From assembly GCA_035235625.1 (NCBI GenBank), contig CP141142.1:15964995-16028994 (forward strand): DNA of 64,000 nt, given 5' to 3'. The position numbers and the translations under genes were made by a program. Origin of the DNA: Saururus chinensis (Eukaryota > Streptophyta > Magnoliopsida > Piperales > Saururaceae). The notes below the pieces were generated by a model. That model did not search any database. It was given only the letters and a program-made list of their open reading frames with translations, and was not told where the DNA came from. Below are positions 11,082 through 21,633 of this stretch, in pieces (within the stretch, counting starts at the first letter, position 1; every line of letters starts with the position of its first letter).

Positions 11082-11331
11082 GGTCGGAGGAGTGAGCTGC
11101 GGCTGGGATCGGGAGAGGAGATGGGACGAGGTAAGACATCGGGGTCGGGTTTTGGGTTTTCAGAGGCAGTAAGGGGATGAAACGGATCTGACTGCCAACT
11201 CTATTTTATGAACGTAGATCTGATTTAAAGACTGAATCAGTCCTAAACAAATGCACTGAAAAGCCAACTTTAAAGTGGCTTTTCAGTAACTTATTCAGTT
11301 CAGGTCTGAATTAGACCAAACAAACGGACCC

Positions 11332-11425
11332 TAAGAATCATGTCATGTTATCAGGAACATGACATCTTAACTTGTCATATAATCTATATTAGAATGTTAA
11401 CAACTTTATATCTAATCGTGTAGGT
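11332..11425. repeat. Palindrome array 2, right half
   Basis: Contains catgtcatgttatcaggaac and 'aatcgtgtag', then transposase coding DNA begins at once (GKALSDLIDGDPHKSYHIL). The 'gtgtag' end could be a splice acceptor. Confidence 0.55.
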
Positions 11426-11920
11426 AAAGCACTGAGTGATTTAATAGATGGGGATCCACACAAATCTTATCACATACTTCCTGCATAGAGATTTCAGATA
11501 GAAATGTTTAATCCAGAAAGTATAGTAGTTCTAATCAGATCATGTGATATTCTTGGACCTATAGGGGGATACAATTTTAAAAGTCTTTTGGATGTTTGGG
11601 CTAGTTGCAAGAGCCTTTAGAACAACATTCAGGTCATTGCCAACAGTAGATGCGACTTTCATAAAGGGAAAATATCCTAGTCAGGTATTGATAGCAACTG
11701 CACTATATTTGCAGTGGTAAAAAATGAATGTGAGAAAACATGAAGGTGGTTTCCTGAATTGCTTAGAAATAAATTATTTTTTGATCCTCCAGCCAAGTTG
11801 GATACAATTTTTTCTGATAGAATGAAGGCCTTGGAAAATGCTATTAAGCAATATTTTCCCTCTACACACCATGGACATCCGTTACATGGCAGCAAACATC
11901 TTGGAAAAATTCAGAGACAA
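11426..11920 (+). pseudogene. MULE-1 transposase, central part up to the LTR insertion
   Basis: Reads GKALSDLIDGDPHKSYHILP, then RFQIEMFNPESIVVL, matching the block ahead of the catalytic domain of plant MULE transposases (family: 'a...i.g...esY..lp.Y......Npgs.v'). Later comes DRMKALENAIKQYFPSTHHG, the region that in the family precedes the second catalytic area. Much of the DDE core between them appears deleted. The reading is cut at 11920 by the solo LTR and resumes at 15322 in the same gene. Confidence 0.75.
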
Positions 11921-12337
11921 TGTAAGATCTCTGATCTTAAACCGGTTTTCGTTTCACTTTAATTATCAGTTATCGTGAGGTTAACACGTTTTCTGATTTA
12001 TTCGGTGGTTCCGTAGATAGATAGTGTTTCTCATGGTTTAATCAAAATCAACTTTATAGATACTGGTTTTAAGTGATTTTTAGTCAAATCTCAATTTTTG
12101 GGATTTTTTTGAATTTTCACTATTTTTCAGAAAATCAGGGTTTAGCAAGACCCCCTGTGGGACCCACCATCAAAATTTGGGTTTTTGGACCAAATTAACC
12201 CATACATCAACACAAGCTTTATAAAAATTTTCATAATTTTTCCAGGTTTTATTAGTGCTCAAATAGCTAAATTACCCACTTTAACCTATTTTTCTATTCA
12301 TACCCCACAATTTACCCATGCACACCCCAAAACCTAC

Positions 12338-12345
12338 TATAAAAG
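12338..12345 (+). promoter_or_regulatory. TATA box of LTR A1
   Basis: TATAAAAG lies about 420 bp into the LTR, followed by a pyrimidine-rich stretch. It is a plausible RNA polymerase II promoter of the former retrotransposon. Confidence 0.4.
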
Positions 12346-14109
12346 ACCAAACCTGAGCTATTTCCCATTTTAGGAATAGGCTGAGAAAGTAGAGGTCAGG
12401 CCTAATCCCCAATTAAACCCGGATTAGAAGGTGTTTAAGGTAAGTCCCTTCTAATTAAGCACCAAATCCTAGCTTTTCTCTTAATCCTTTCTAAATCTAC
12501 TATTTCCCCTTTGTTTTGATTCATTTTTAAACATCAAAACTACTTATTTACATCTTTACTTCAAACCCTAGCTCTAAAAATCCGATTTTTATGTTCAACA
12601 AGCCCTAGATCTAAGTTTTTGATTAGGGTTTTCTTTGTTAAATCGGTTTTAATGGAGTTTAATTCAAACTCTATATCCTTGTAAGGTTTTCAAGAAGGGT
12701 GACCATAAAATCCAAGCCTAATTAAGGGATATGGTAATGGACTTTTGAAAATTCAGTCTTCATATGGTAAAACTCTTGTTTTCATGGTTTATTTTGAGTG
12801 GATTTACTTGTTTTAGTGCTTTAATGGCATGATTAGTAAATGGTAATCTTTAATCCCGATTTCATAGGGTTTCATCTTGTTATGATGTAGATTTGCTTTC
12901 TGGAAGTTATGGTGAAATTTTATGGGCATTTAGGTTGCTAGATGGAGATTTTAAGATTTATCAATGGAGTTTCGGTTTGAAAATTCGAAAGGAAGAAAAA
13001 GGTCGAATCTGCCTTGTTGGCGTTCGAATGGCCATGCAGGGAGTTCAAGCGGCAACACTGTAATTTTGGCACATATTTTGTTTAGCCAATCAAACGGCCT
13101 ATAGGGCGTTCAAACGACTACACTGCAGGATTTGACAATTTTATGTATGTTGCTTATTTTGACATATCTACTTTAAAATATTATTTTTATGTTTATGTGG
13201 AGTATTTTGATCTATAATAAGCTACTTGAAGAGCATTCTATTGGTGTTAGAAGTTGTGGTATATATATTTAAAGTTATGTGGAATGGCTTGTGGTTGGTT
13301 ATGTGATGTTGGAAATTACCATCTTGAAGTTATGAATAGTTGATTCTCTATGGTTAGGTGTATTTTCAGTAGAGCTATAGCATACTAATGGGCTAATATG
13401 TCATGTTAAGATGTGGTTAATTGACGTGTGAATGTTAGTGAATGTCATGGCTTAAGGATGAAGTGAATGATCTTATATGTGTTTAGCTTGTGGTTGAGCT
13501 TTGATTTGAGTTATGATTTCAATGATTCTTCTCCTATGATTTTTCACTGGAATTCATGATTAGATGTTAATGCACATGTGTAGTGTGATGGTGAGTTAAT
13601 TACAAGTATGTTGATATACATTAAGTGAAGTGCTTCTACTATGTACACATACACACACATGTGGGGGTTTAATGATGATGATGAGCATTGATATTATAAT
13701 TATGAACAATGCATGAGGGGATGATGAGAGCACTTATAATGAATTAGAATTCATGTATGCCTTGCCCACGTATGTACCATGTTGCATGCATCATAAAAAT
13801 GGATTTCTAATTGAAGCTTTATCGAGATTAACCAAGTTTGATCAATTGGATGCAATGTGGTGAAATTGAGTGCCGAATTAATCGGTCGTTGGCTTAATCG
13901 AAACTTGATTGGTCCGAAAGGACATGTTTTGATTTGAGTTCCTTTGTGGAACATGTGCACTCCCTGGGTTGAGTTGAGTCAAGATGAGATCATATGAGGA
14001 CAAGTTGTATACTTGTTGCAGTTGAGATTTATTTATTGAGAATAGTCACATTTGGACACTCAGCACCCAAAGTGGTATGCCTTCGTGCACTGGCTACCAC
14101 GTGTTCTAG

Positions 14110-14360
14110 GTTCTCAATGCCGGAATTTGGACTCTCCCCACTGCAGAGATGTCCTTAGCGAACACCCTGCTCTAGGTTCCCTACGTGGAATTTGGACGTT
14201 CTTGGCCAGAATTGTCCTTAGCGAGCAGACCTACTCTAGGTTCCCTTTGGGGAATTTGGATTTCCCGTGTAGATTATCCTTAGTGAGCAGAGGGGCTAAC
14301 TACCCCTACATCTTGGTTTCTCTTATGGAATTCGGACTGTGTCCTGAGTAGGCAATGCCC
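14110..14360 (+). repeat. Tandem repeat inside LTR A1, unit about 62-70 bp
   Basis: Blocks of the form 'ctctaggttccc..ggaatttggac...tccttagcgagcag' recur about four times (near 14107, 14171, 14233 and 14311). Confidence 0.7.
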
Positions 14361-14459
14361 CAGGTTTCCAGTTAGGACATTTAGACCTTATCTATCCGTA
14401 CGGCAATGATTGTGTTTACTCCTTGAGGGAGGCATTCCTTATATGATGTGATGCATGAT

Positions 14460-14690
14460 TTGATATGTATGTAGGAGATACATTTCATGCAGATTGATAT
14501 GATGTTGAAGCATGATTGTTATGTATGTTAGAGATACATTTCATGCAGGTTGATATGAGGAGATGCATGATTTGATATGTATGTTAGAGATACATTTCAT
14601 ACAGGTTGATATGAGAAGATGCGTGATTGGATATGTATGTTAGAGATACATTTCATGCAGGTTGATACGATGTGAATGGCATCATGTGGA
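14460..14690 (+). repeat. Tandem repeat inside LTR A1, unit about 57 bp
   Basis: The words 'tatgtatgttagagatacat' then 'ttcatgcaggttgatatga' recur four times, with 'gagatacatttca' near 14474, 14530, 14587 and 14644. Units are nearly identical, so expansion was recent or homogenised. Confidence 0.85.
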
Positions 14691-15321
14691 TTCTACACTA
14701 TGATGCAGGTTTAGGTGATGTGTATGTGTGATCAGAAAATGATACATCTTGTCAATCTTTGATTTGAATGATTTTATTGCTATGCTATCGTATTTCCGAT
14801 GATGATAGTTATATTAAAAACCATTGCTGAGTTTGTTAAACTCACCCCTCTTTATTGTATTTTGCTTTGGGGCTACGTGGTGCAACACGCAGACAGACAG
14901 GATCTCCTCTTTGAGGAAAGATCGGAGACGACTTGGATGTGATCGTGGAGACTCTTATGTGACTTATTTTCCTTGGTTTATGTTTTATGTTTAGAACCTT
15001 TGTGTATGGTTCTCTGTTGGATTTATGTTACTTTATACAGTTGTGTTGCTTAAGACCTGTTTTAGAGCCAGAGTGGGCTTTGGTTGACTAAGCATGTGGG
15101 TTTGAGACTAGTCATTTATTTTGAATTAAGCGACTCTCTTTCTTTTCTACTTATTTACTCTTGCTCAAAGGAATGTGCATACTCCATAATTCTGCTAGAT
15201 CGCCCGTATTTAGGGTTAAGTCTTCCGCTAAACCGTTTCTCAACTTCCCCTCGTCCCCCCGCGCGCTTAACCGGCCCTTGGACCGGGTTCAGCTAGGGTC
15301 GGGCAGCGCCGGGGCATGACA

Positions 15322-15747
15322 GACAACTACCTAAAGAATCAGCTCCATGTGGCAGCAGTAACTTTCAGACATAACATGTATGATGAAATAATGAACAACA
15401 TTAAAGAACATAATCCTGAAGCATTTGCTTGGCTAAATAAGATAGGTGCAAGGCACTGGGCCAATGTTGTATTTTCAAGCAAAAGATATGGAACACTCAG
15501 TTCATTTGAAAGTGCTAATGCAATGTTCAAAAAAGTCAAGTCAGTGCCTATTACTTAGTTAATTGAGCATACAAGGGAGCACACACCCGCACTCTTTGAG
15601 AAACATCAAACAGATGGACAAAATATGACTCAAGAGTGAACCCATTTGCTCGTAAACACATCAAAAGCAGAAGAGAAGAAGCAAGGAATGTGCATGTATT
15701 ACCGGTATCAATGCATGAATTCTAGGTTAACTCGCTATATCACTAGG
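15322..15747 (+). pseudogene. MULE-1 transposase, C-terminal part of catalytic region
   Basis: Resumes directly after the solo LTR: LKNQLHVAAVTFRHNMYDE, AFAWLNKIGARHWANVVF and RYGTLSSFESANAMFK. This is the family block '..a...w..a.f.g.ryg..tsN.aEs.N', here altered (N-x-x-E-S to F-E-S). The frame stops at 15558 but the next frame continues with KAEE and 'MHEF', as in intact relatives. The piece ends at a GT-rich donor-like site ahead of palindrome array 3. Confidence 0.85.
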
Positions 15748-15920
15748 TAAAATGCAATTAATGTCATGTGTATGTTCATACATTATCGTCAATCTTGTGT
15801 AAGTTTATCTTTTAAAATAACACGATAGTTGTGACTATAAAGGAGTGTTGATGGATCGTGTTTTTTATAAAACTATATTATCACTTATCGTGTTCCCATT
15901 CACATGATATTCATTCAACA
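15748..15920 (+). repeat. Palindrome array 3 within a probable intron
   Basis: Starts at a donor-like AG|GTAAAATG and ends at an acceptor-like TTCAACAG|GATGTAG; coding homology resumes exactly at GATGTAGTG (VVNLVKHSC). It contains cacgatagttgtgac, atggatcgtgttttt and acttatcgtgttcccattca, related to the other arrays. This is the clearest case where an array coincides with an intron. Confidence 0.7.
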
Positions 15921-16370
15921 GGATGTAGTGAATCTTGTTAAACATAGCTGCACATGTGGAAAGTTTCAGCATCTGGGGCTAAACATGCAATTGCAACAAT
16001 TGATCACAAACACTTCTATGTGTCTGACTACTACAAAAAATGGTACTCCATACAAACATATAAAATGACATATCGAGAGCCAGTATACCCAACGATAGAT
16101 AGGCACCAGTGGCCACCGAATGGAGTTCTGCCTACATTCAGCTCACCTATCTCACTCAAGCACTAGGGGCATCCATGGGAAAACTGAATAAAGACAACAC
16201 CAAAGGTCAAAGTCCCACGCAAATGTGGAGCATGAGGGCAGTTAGGTCACAACTGCAAACACTACACCAGTGCACAAGAGGACCCTTTGAATGTGGTTGT
16301 TGGTCCAAGTACAAGCGAAGGAGGGGGAATAAAAGAATAAGAAAATGACATAAGAGGAACATCAATCGGG
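15921..16370 (+). pseudogene. MULE-1 transposase C-terminus: SWIM zinc finger and zinc knuckle
   Basis: Opens VVNLVKHSCTCGKFQ, the first half of a SWIM finger (CxCxnC/H). The second half is one frame away: AIATIDHKHFYVSDYYKKWY and MTYREPVYPTIDRHQWPPN, typical of the segment after the SWIM finger. Near 16215-16260 a degenerate CCHC knuckle follows (read across frames as CG..GQ.GHN..H). The tail is basic (KYKRRRGNKRIRK). Several single-base indels break it. Confidence 0.85.
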
Positions 16371-16429
16371 GTTGCCTTTTCCACCCCCTTTTTTTAGCTA
16401 ATTGGAGGAAATTCCATTGTACAGTTGTG

Positions 16430-16705
16430 TTCTTAGAAACACAATTTTTCGAAAATGTCGTGTTACACTATACGATTTTTTATATTCATCATGTTATCGA
16501 TAACAAGACCATGTTAAAGATCATGATGTCAATAAGACAATATTTTGATATTTGGTTTGTTAATATTCTATATTGTATATTCAAAGGGTTTACGTATTAC
16601 CAATTACACAATAAGAAAAGAATTACAATGAATATTATAATTTTTTTCTGCACTACATATCACCAATTTTACGATATATTTATGTCATGTTATCAATAAC
16701 ACAAC
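16430..16705. repeat. Palindrome array 4
   Basis: Includes tgtgttcttagaaacacaa, catgttatcgataacaagac and catgttatcaataacacaac. Confidence 0.7.
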
Positions 16706-17454
16706 AATAGCAATAAATAAAGATTCAATTTTCAAAGAGTCACTCCAATTTTTGGTAACACCATTTACCGAAGAGTCAATCCAGTTTTTGGCATAGCAAA
16801 CATAAATTCAAATCACCAATTTGCGAGGAGTCATCACCAATTTCCGACACATTCAATTCCGAATCGGCAATTATAAATCCACATCTCCTATTAGATCTAG
16901 TAACCATTCATCCCCCACTGCCGAGATAATGCTTGCCCAAGGAACTTCATCACCAGGATGAATCGAACACCATTTGTCTCCATGAGCATAGCATCATAAG
17001 CCATCTAGGAAAATGTGGGAGCCATCGAGACATTGAAATAATGCCCGATTATGACTCGTCACCAATTGAGGCAGATGAGTAGATTGGTGCGAATGATTAA
17101 CGGTGTGTACTGTCAAATGAATTTGCCAATTTTCCCCATTAACCATCCGCATTGATCTTGTCATCATCCTCTGAGAAAGACGATTCATAATCCGGCATTA
17201 TTTCAATGTCTCGAATGTCTAATCACATTTTACGTAATGGCTCACCAAAATGTGGTCATAGAACAGATGGTGTGCGATCTTCTATTTTTAGAATTGCAAT
17301 CGATGACAGGATTGTGGTCTACTGATATAATTATTAGTTTTTTTATTTGTAACGAATGTATTCTTGCTAGAGACTGAGGTCATTTTGTTTATGTAATGGA
17401 ATCATCAAGTAATATTAATGAAAAAAGTGTTTTTGCCTACAAATTTGTCATGTT
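16706..17454. other. Unassigned part of MULE-1 between arrays
   Basis: Low-complexity, moderately AT-rich DNA. A minus-strand open stretch at 16994-17188 (starting MNRLSQRMMTRSMRMVNG) has no family I recognise, and an acidic stretch (ESSFSEDDDK) is readable in another minus frame. It could be the 3' end of the minus-strand MULE gene, but I cannot support that. Confidence 0.3.
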
Positions 17455-17724
17455 GCTTTCCTATTTTGCAATGCACAAAATTGTTTCAAACCATGGTGTG
17501 TAACAACTTTATTGGTGACACGACCTCATTAGGATGATCATCTTTATGCTAACACAATTTGTAACATATACACACAACTTGTCTTTAAGTCATGTTATCG
17601 ATGACACAATCAACATACGGTTGTGTTTTCAATGACATTATCATCACACTAATATTACACGGCCTAATTATACTTTGTGTGATCAATTACACAACCAACT
17701 AGATTACCGTCTTTTTTCTTACAG
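17455..17724 (+). repeat. Palindrome array 5, ending at an acceptor-like site
   Basis: Includes ttattggtgacacgacc, catgttatcgatgacacaat and tttgtgtgatcaattacaca. The right edge, TCTTTTTTCTTACAG|TG, is a strong acceptor consensus. It also mimics the right end of a CACTA element (reverse complement CACTGTAAGAAAA), but no matching left end was found. Confidence 0.6.
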
Positions 17725-19246
17725 TGGAGACTATGGGTATGGCAGCAATCAAGCCTTCGCTGGGCCAAGGCTAGTGACCAACAGTGCTACTTTCCTTTAG
17801 AAGGACAAGGAAATGGGGATTCTTTCCCATGGGTTTTGGGTAGTGCGTAACAAAAAGTGGAGGTGCAAAGGTAGAATCGGGCCAGAAGTGCTGGCCCTTG
17901 CCGTCACTAGGCCAGGGCTGAGCCCATGTTAGTCGGGCATACTATCCAAGTCTGCGCAATATCGAGCTGGACACTTTGGCTTGGGTTGGAGTGGGGCCCA
18001 TTAGCAACAGTCAGAGACGTACTCCAAAGTTTAGGGGCATCTTGTGTGTGTAGAAGATGTGTAGGGGAGGCTGTTCTTAGGTCAAGTAAGCATCTGCAGC
18101 TGTCCGTGGTAGAACAGTCGGTCAAAGAATTGAAGAGACCCGATTTAGCCAGGCGACAGTGTGCCAAGTTGGGGCAGTAGACACGCATCACCAGGTCACA
18201 AACAGCCAAACAGGGCCGGGGGCTAGACTTGGGAGAAGATGGGACTCAACAATCGCTAGATCGCTACAAGTCAAATGGACATCTACCCTATGTCGTCCGA
18301 TGTCCGACGGCAAAGAATGGATGCCACAAAAGAAAAAGGAGAGACTTTACTCCAGCGCAAGTAGGCCAATCAAACGAATCGGAACCGTTTGGGGAAAGGG
18401 AGGCTAGACCTCGGCACCTTGTCGTTGCCAGCTCGAAGCAACAACCTAGAGGCCAATCGATGGTTTGCGAATGATAGTGAAAACAAAGTACAGAAAAATG
18501 AAATTTTGTTTAGATCAAAATAGGGTAGGGGAGGGGGCCGGAGAAGGCAACAATACAGGCCAGGGGTGGCAGTCTTGTCATCATGGAGCTAAGGTGGGGC
18601 CAAAGGCCATTCAGCAGCAGGCCACCGGCGACATGGCCGGCAGCTGCAACATATAGAAACAAGGAAAAAAAGGGGCGGCACAGTTTTACCTCACGGTGGC
18701 TAAGGAAGGGTGGGGAGACTGGGATGCCAATGGCCAGAGGCCACCCTGGTCGGGGTGAAGCCATGGTGGTGGGTTGGAGGCCATGCAACCTGCGGTGGTG
18801 GTGAATCGGGGAGAAAACAACAGTCGGGTGTCTTTGTTGGGCTAAAACAGAAAAGAGGGGAGAGATGGGAGAACCACTGGTGAGGCTGGCCATGGTGGCG
18901 GCGATGATGCTAGGCTGGGACCAACTAGGCGAAAGCCAATGGCCGGCGACTGCAGCACTTCCCACTTCACAGAGGGAAGGGCACTACCCAATTTTTATTT
19001 GACTTATTTTCCTATCTATTCTCCTTCGCTTCTCGTCCTTTTCTCTCCCATTTTTGCACCAAAAATTTCTGGGGTGCATCGAGGCTCATGATCTTTGACT
19101 AAACACGACTCCCGACTCTTATGATTATGAATATCAAGATCAATTAAAAATATGGATATGCCAAAATGTCAAATTTCTCCATCAAAAATATGAGCAAAAA
19201 ATAACAAAACATAGCCGAAAAATTATAAAAAAATCAAGGATGCTAC
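17725..19246 (-). mobile_element. Probable GC-rich LTR or solo LTR (minus orientation), left end not defined
   Basis: The right edge, read on the minus strand, starts TGTAGCATCCTTGATTTTTT at 19246, resembling the starts of the family-B LTRs (TGTAACATCCGGG). The interior has the GC-rich CCGGCxxC-type composition of the family-B LTRs, and the reading of the minus-strand MULE gene seems to resume at 19247. I could not locate a matching left end or a second copy of the candidate duplication ATATG (19247-19251). Open frames inside are compositional. Confidence 0.4.
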
Positions 19247-19770
19247 AATATGGGGTAGGGACGGATGCGAATGGAACTTCATCCCCTGGCTTTGCCTTTT
19301 TCTCCTCCCTTGCCGGCCGAGCATCTTTCTAGTCTTCTGGGCAATGTAGCTGTTATATCCCTTTGATTTCTTTGTGCCCTCATTGGCCACCTTCTTGGTT
19401 GTTCCTCCCCCTTTTATACACGCAACTGTGGATCGGCCATCGTGTACCTAGTCCTCCTAGGCACAGGGGGTAGCAGGGATGTGATGGGACCAGTATCTAT
19501 AGCTTTCCATTTCTATATCTTCAGCTTCATTTGCTTTCGTGGCACCGTTCTTTCTCCCGGCCTTGCACTAATTTATCCTTTTGGGATTGTACCTTTTCCT
19601 CCTCCAAGGATTGAACCACTTCCTCATTAATTTTCTTGAGGAATCTAGTGATTACTATCCATTTAACCTTTAGACCCTTCTTCTTCTTTAGGGAGCTAGC
19701 TTTCAGCTCCCTTTTCTCTGCATAGTACATGTAATAATTTGTATGAATATATACACAATAGGCAAACAAA
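19247..19770 (-). pseudogene. Lys-rich fragment, probably of the minus-strand MULE-1 gene
   Basis: Minus frames read RELKASSLKKKKGLKVKWIV, KINEEVVQSLEEEKVQSQ, and further left KKVANEGTKKSKGY. The charged, Lys/Glu-rich character fits a linker in plant-mobile-domain or Ulp1-like MULE genes. No catalytic motif is visible, so the assignment rests on position and composition only. Confidence 0.35.
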
Positions 19771-19975
19771 GCGTGTTATTGACAACACGACTTTTCCAAC
19801 TATCAAATTTAAGCTAATATGCTAATATATATGGTCGTGTTATTTATCACAAGACTACTACCATATTGTTTTCATATAAAATGATATTATATGTTTGCGT
19901 GTTATCGATGACACGATGATCCAGCAACAAACACGATAATTGAAAAGGTCGTGTTATCCAATATATACTTACACA
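19770..19975. repeat. Palindrome array 6
   Basis: The cleanest set: cgtgttattgacaacacg, gtcgtgttatttatcacaag, cgtgttatcgatgacacg, and acacgataattg...gtcgtgttat. The arms of 7-8 bp flank a short TATCGAT-like centre. Confidence 0.85.
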
Positions 19976-19989
19976 AAATGAAATCCTCA

Positions 19990-20747
19990 CAATAGACTAA
20001 GGAACATATTTTCTTTGCTCTTCATGAGCAAATTGGTGAATAGCTTCACTTGATTTGGAAGCTTTAGCCTTGACCCTAACTAACATATCTCCTTCAATTG
20101 TTGGTGAAGGGGTTGTTGCATGCCGAATCTCCAGTTGAGGGGGTTCGTGCGGTTGCTATATATCCGGTTCAGGTGGGGACAACATCTATTTGATTAAGCT
20201 CGTTGCTACCTTGAGAGCATTTTTAACCCTTTGGAGAGCAACTTGCACACTATATGTGCTCCAACGCCGCTCCCCGTAAAAAATGGCCTTTCTAATATGA
20301 TATCGATTGGCATGACAAAGCTCTCAATGACATCTTTGCCAGAATGAGATTGCCCTGACGTATGGCTACAATGTGCTTGACCAAGAATCATTTTCCTCTA
20401 TATTGTGGTATGTATGGCTACCTTCTATGCCTTCAATGCCAGCCTTTGGTCGTCGATCAAGTGGGCCTCCTCGACAATTGGAGTTATTTGCATAAACACT
20501 TCGAAATCTACCTTGAGCCGCATGAGTATCGCCTTGTACCACTTCCCCATCCTGTGATGAGCCAACAACTTCTTCCTTAACTTTTCATCGGCTGAGTCAA
20601 GTTTAGCAGCCTTCTCCTAATCCATCATTAGTTGTGTAAACCCAAGCCCCCTCTTACACCTCAGGCTACATGGAGGAGAACTTGGAGCCCATATAGAAGT
20701 ATGCTATAAAAACCACACCTATGTTGGCAAAACAATCTGTTAATAGG
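19990..20747 (-). pseudogene. Minus-strand MULE-1 gene, middle fragment
   Basis: Degraded reading on the minus strand includes AQGRFRSVYANNSNCRGGPL and RRPKAGIEGIEGS, with KLKEE-like charged residues before it. The right limit has an acceptor-like TTAACAG|ATTG at about 20747, just left of palindrome array 7. I recognise no catalytic domain. In related two-gene MULEs this position is a linker towards a Ulp1 protease, but no His/Asp/Cys triad was found here. Confidence 0.4.
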
Positions 20748-20754
20748 GATCTTA

Positions 20755-21035
20755 TGTCTTGTATGTCGTGTCATAGATAACACATTTATTAAACTCATTG
20801 TCATTGATTACATGAAATTTTCACATCGTGTAATCAAATATACACGATATAGTACTTTATTGTCTTATCGATAACATGATATCCCATATAGCATGTAATT
20901 AAAAACATGGAAATCAAATAGTGTGTTATCTTAAACATGATACATACACTATCGTGTGATTAATAAGACGATATACCTAATATGTTGTCATGTTATCAAT
21001 ACTATGCTCATATTAGCAATTATGTTATTGATAAT
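20755..21035 (-). repeat. Palindrome array 7 within a probable minus-strand intron
   Basis: Between a donor-like CTATTG|GTAAATTTT (about 21037, minus) and the acceptor-like AACAG|ATTG at about 20747. Includes gtcgtgtcatagataacaca, catcgtgtaatcaaatatac, cttatcgataacatgat and atcgtgtgattaataagacg. Confidence 0.7.
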
Positions 21036-21037
21036 AT

Positions 21038-21633
21038 AAAATTTACCAATAGCACAAATGAAGCCCCAACGAGTGGTGGTGGTGGTGAAGCGTTCATCTT
21101 CTCTCCTCCTAAAGTTTTAGTGGGCTGGTGTATGCCTCGAAGCAACATGTCATGCACAGTTTTAGCCCAGTTGTACCTCCCCACAACTATCAGGTCATCT
21201 ATGCAGTCACCCAAACATGGGGAGATATATCTGTTGCTCTATGTGTCTAAAATGAGGACCCCCATGTGCATGATGGCCAATCATACAAAGTCCTCATTGG
21301 AGACAACCCGCCTATTGTCTGCCACTTCCTTCAAAATTTCTTCAATAATTTTTTTCTCCGGCCGCTTCCATGTGAAGAACCTTTTGAAGAATTGCCCCTT
21401 GCCTTTGGCAACCTTCCCGTTGCCACTGCCCAACTTCAATGGGTTCCCTTTTGCACTCAAACCCGTGATCAGTGCGACTTCTTCCACTGTAAGGGGTAGT
21501 ATTTTGCCCCAAATATTGAACACCTCTTGTGAGTCATCTCAACACTCACCTATTAGAATGTCCACGAGCAGTCGGTCTAGGGATAATAATTGGCTCATAG
21601 TCATATACTAGGTAGAACCAAGTTTACTCCAAG
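21038..21633 (-). pseudogene. Plant-mobile-domain/DUF1985-like protein fragment
   Basis: Minus strand: EVFNIWGKILPLTVEEVALI followed by TGLSAKGNPLKLGSGNG, then RFFTWKRPEKKIIEE, VADNRRVVSNEDFV, DCIDDLIVVGRYNWAKTVHD, ending GASFVLLVNF. The order (F-x-I-x-G-x-x-L-x-L-T-x-E-E-[FV]-A-L-[IV]-T-G-L, later a D-D...W-A segment) is that of plant mobile domain/DUF1985 proteins, which often ride in Mutator-like elements. It is broken by two or three stops. The N-terminal part continues beyond the solo LTR at 25252-25480. Confidence 0.7.

Larger units (their letters stand above)
7663..11331. mobile_element. Gene-capturing TIR DNA transposon (Pack-type), PIF/Harbinger-like ends
   Basis: Left end GGGTCCATTTGTTTCGTCTA and right end (reverse complement) GGGTCCGTTTGTTTGGTCTA form inverted termini of about 20 bp with two mismatches. 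Subterminal DNA on both sides is rich in 'ctgaat/attcag' words. Flanking trinucleotides are GAA on the left and TAA on the right, which could be a degraded 3-bp TAA target duplication as in PIF/Harbinger. An 8-bp hAT-type duplication was looked for and not seen. No transposase was found. The interior carries host-gene exons on the minus strand and a hAT MITE, so this is a non-autonomous, gene-carrying element. Confidence 0.8.
11921..15321 (+). mobile_element. Solo LTR, family A copy A1 (3401 bp), TSD GACAA
   Basis: Starts TGTAAGATCTCT and ends GGGGCATGACA, a TG...CA LTR. The 5-bp duplication GACAA is exact at 11916-11920 and 15322-15326. Transposase coding sequence on the two sides joins across one copy of the duplication, which proves the insertion. 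There is no internal retrotransposon region, so this is a solo LTR left by unequal recombination. At 3.4 kb it is long for an LTR, typical of some plant gypsy groups. The 3' end has 'ccttggaccgggttcagct', shared with copy A2. Confidence 0.93.

Noticed and set aside
7663-11331. hAT assignment of the gene-carrying TIR element
   Set aside because: No 8-bp duplication could be matched around AGGGTCC ends; the GAA/TAA flanks fit a degraded 3-bp duplication better, so the superfamily is left as PIF/Harbinger-like.
17709-17726. Right end of a third CACTA element (TTTTTTCTTACAGTG)
   Set aside because: No matching CACTRYAAGAAA left end with a 3-bp duplication was found within 10 kb, and the string is equally a strong splice acceptor.
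18510-18965. 151-codon minus-strand open frame
   Set aside because: GC-rich LTR-like DNA, no domain, overlapping frames open on the other strand.
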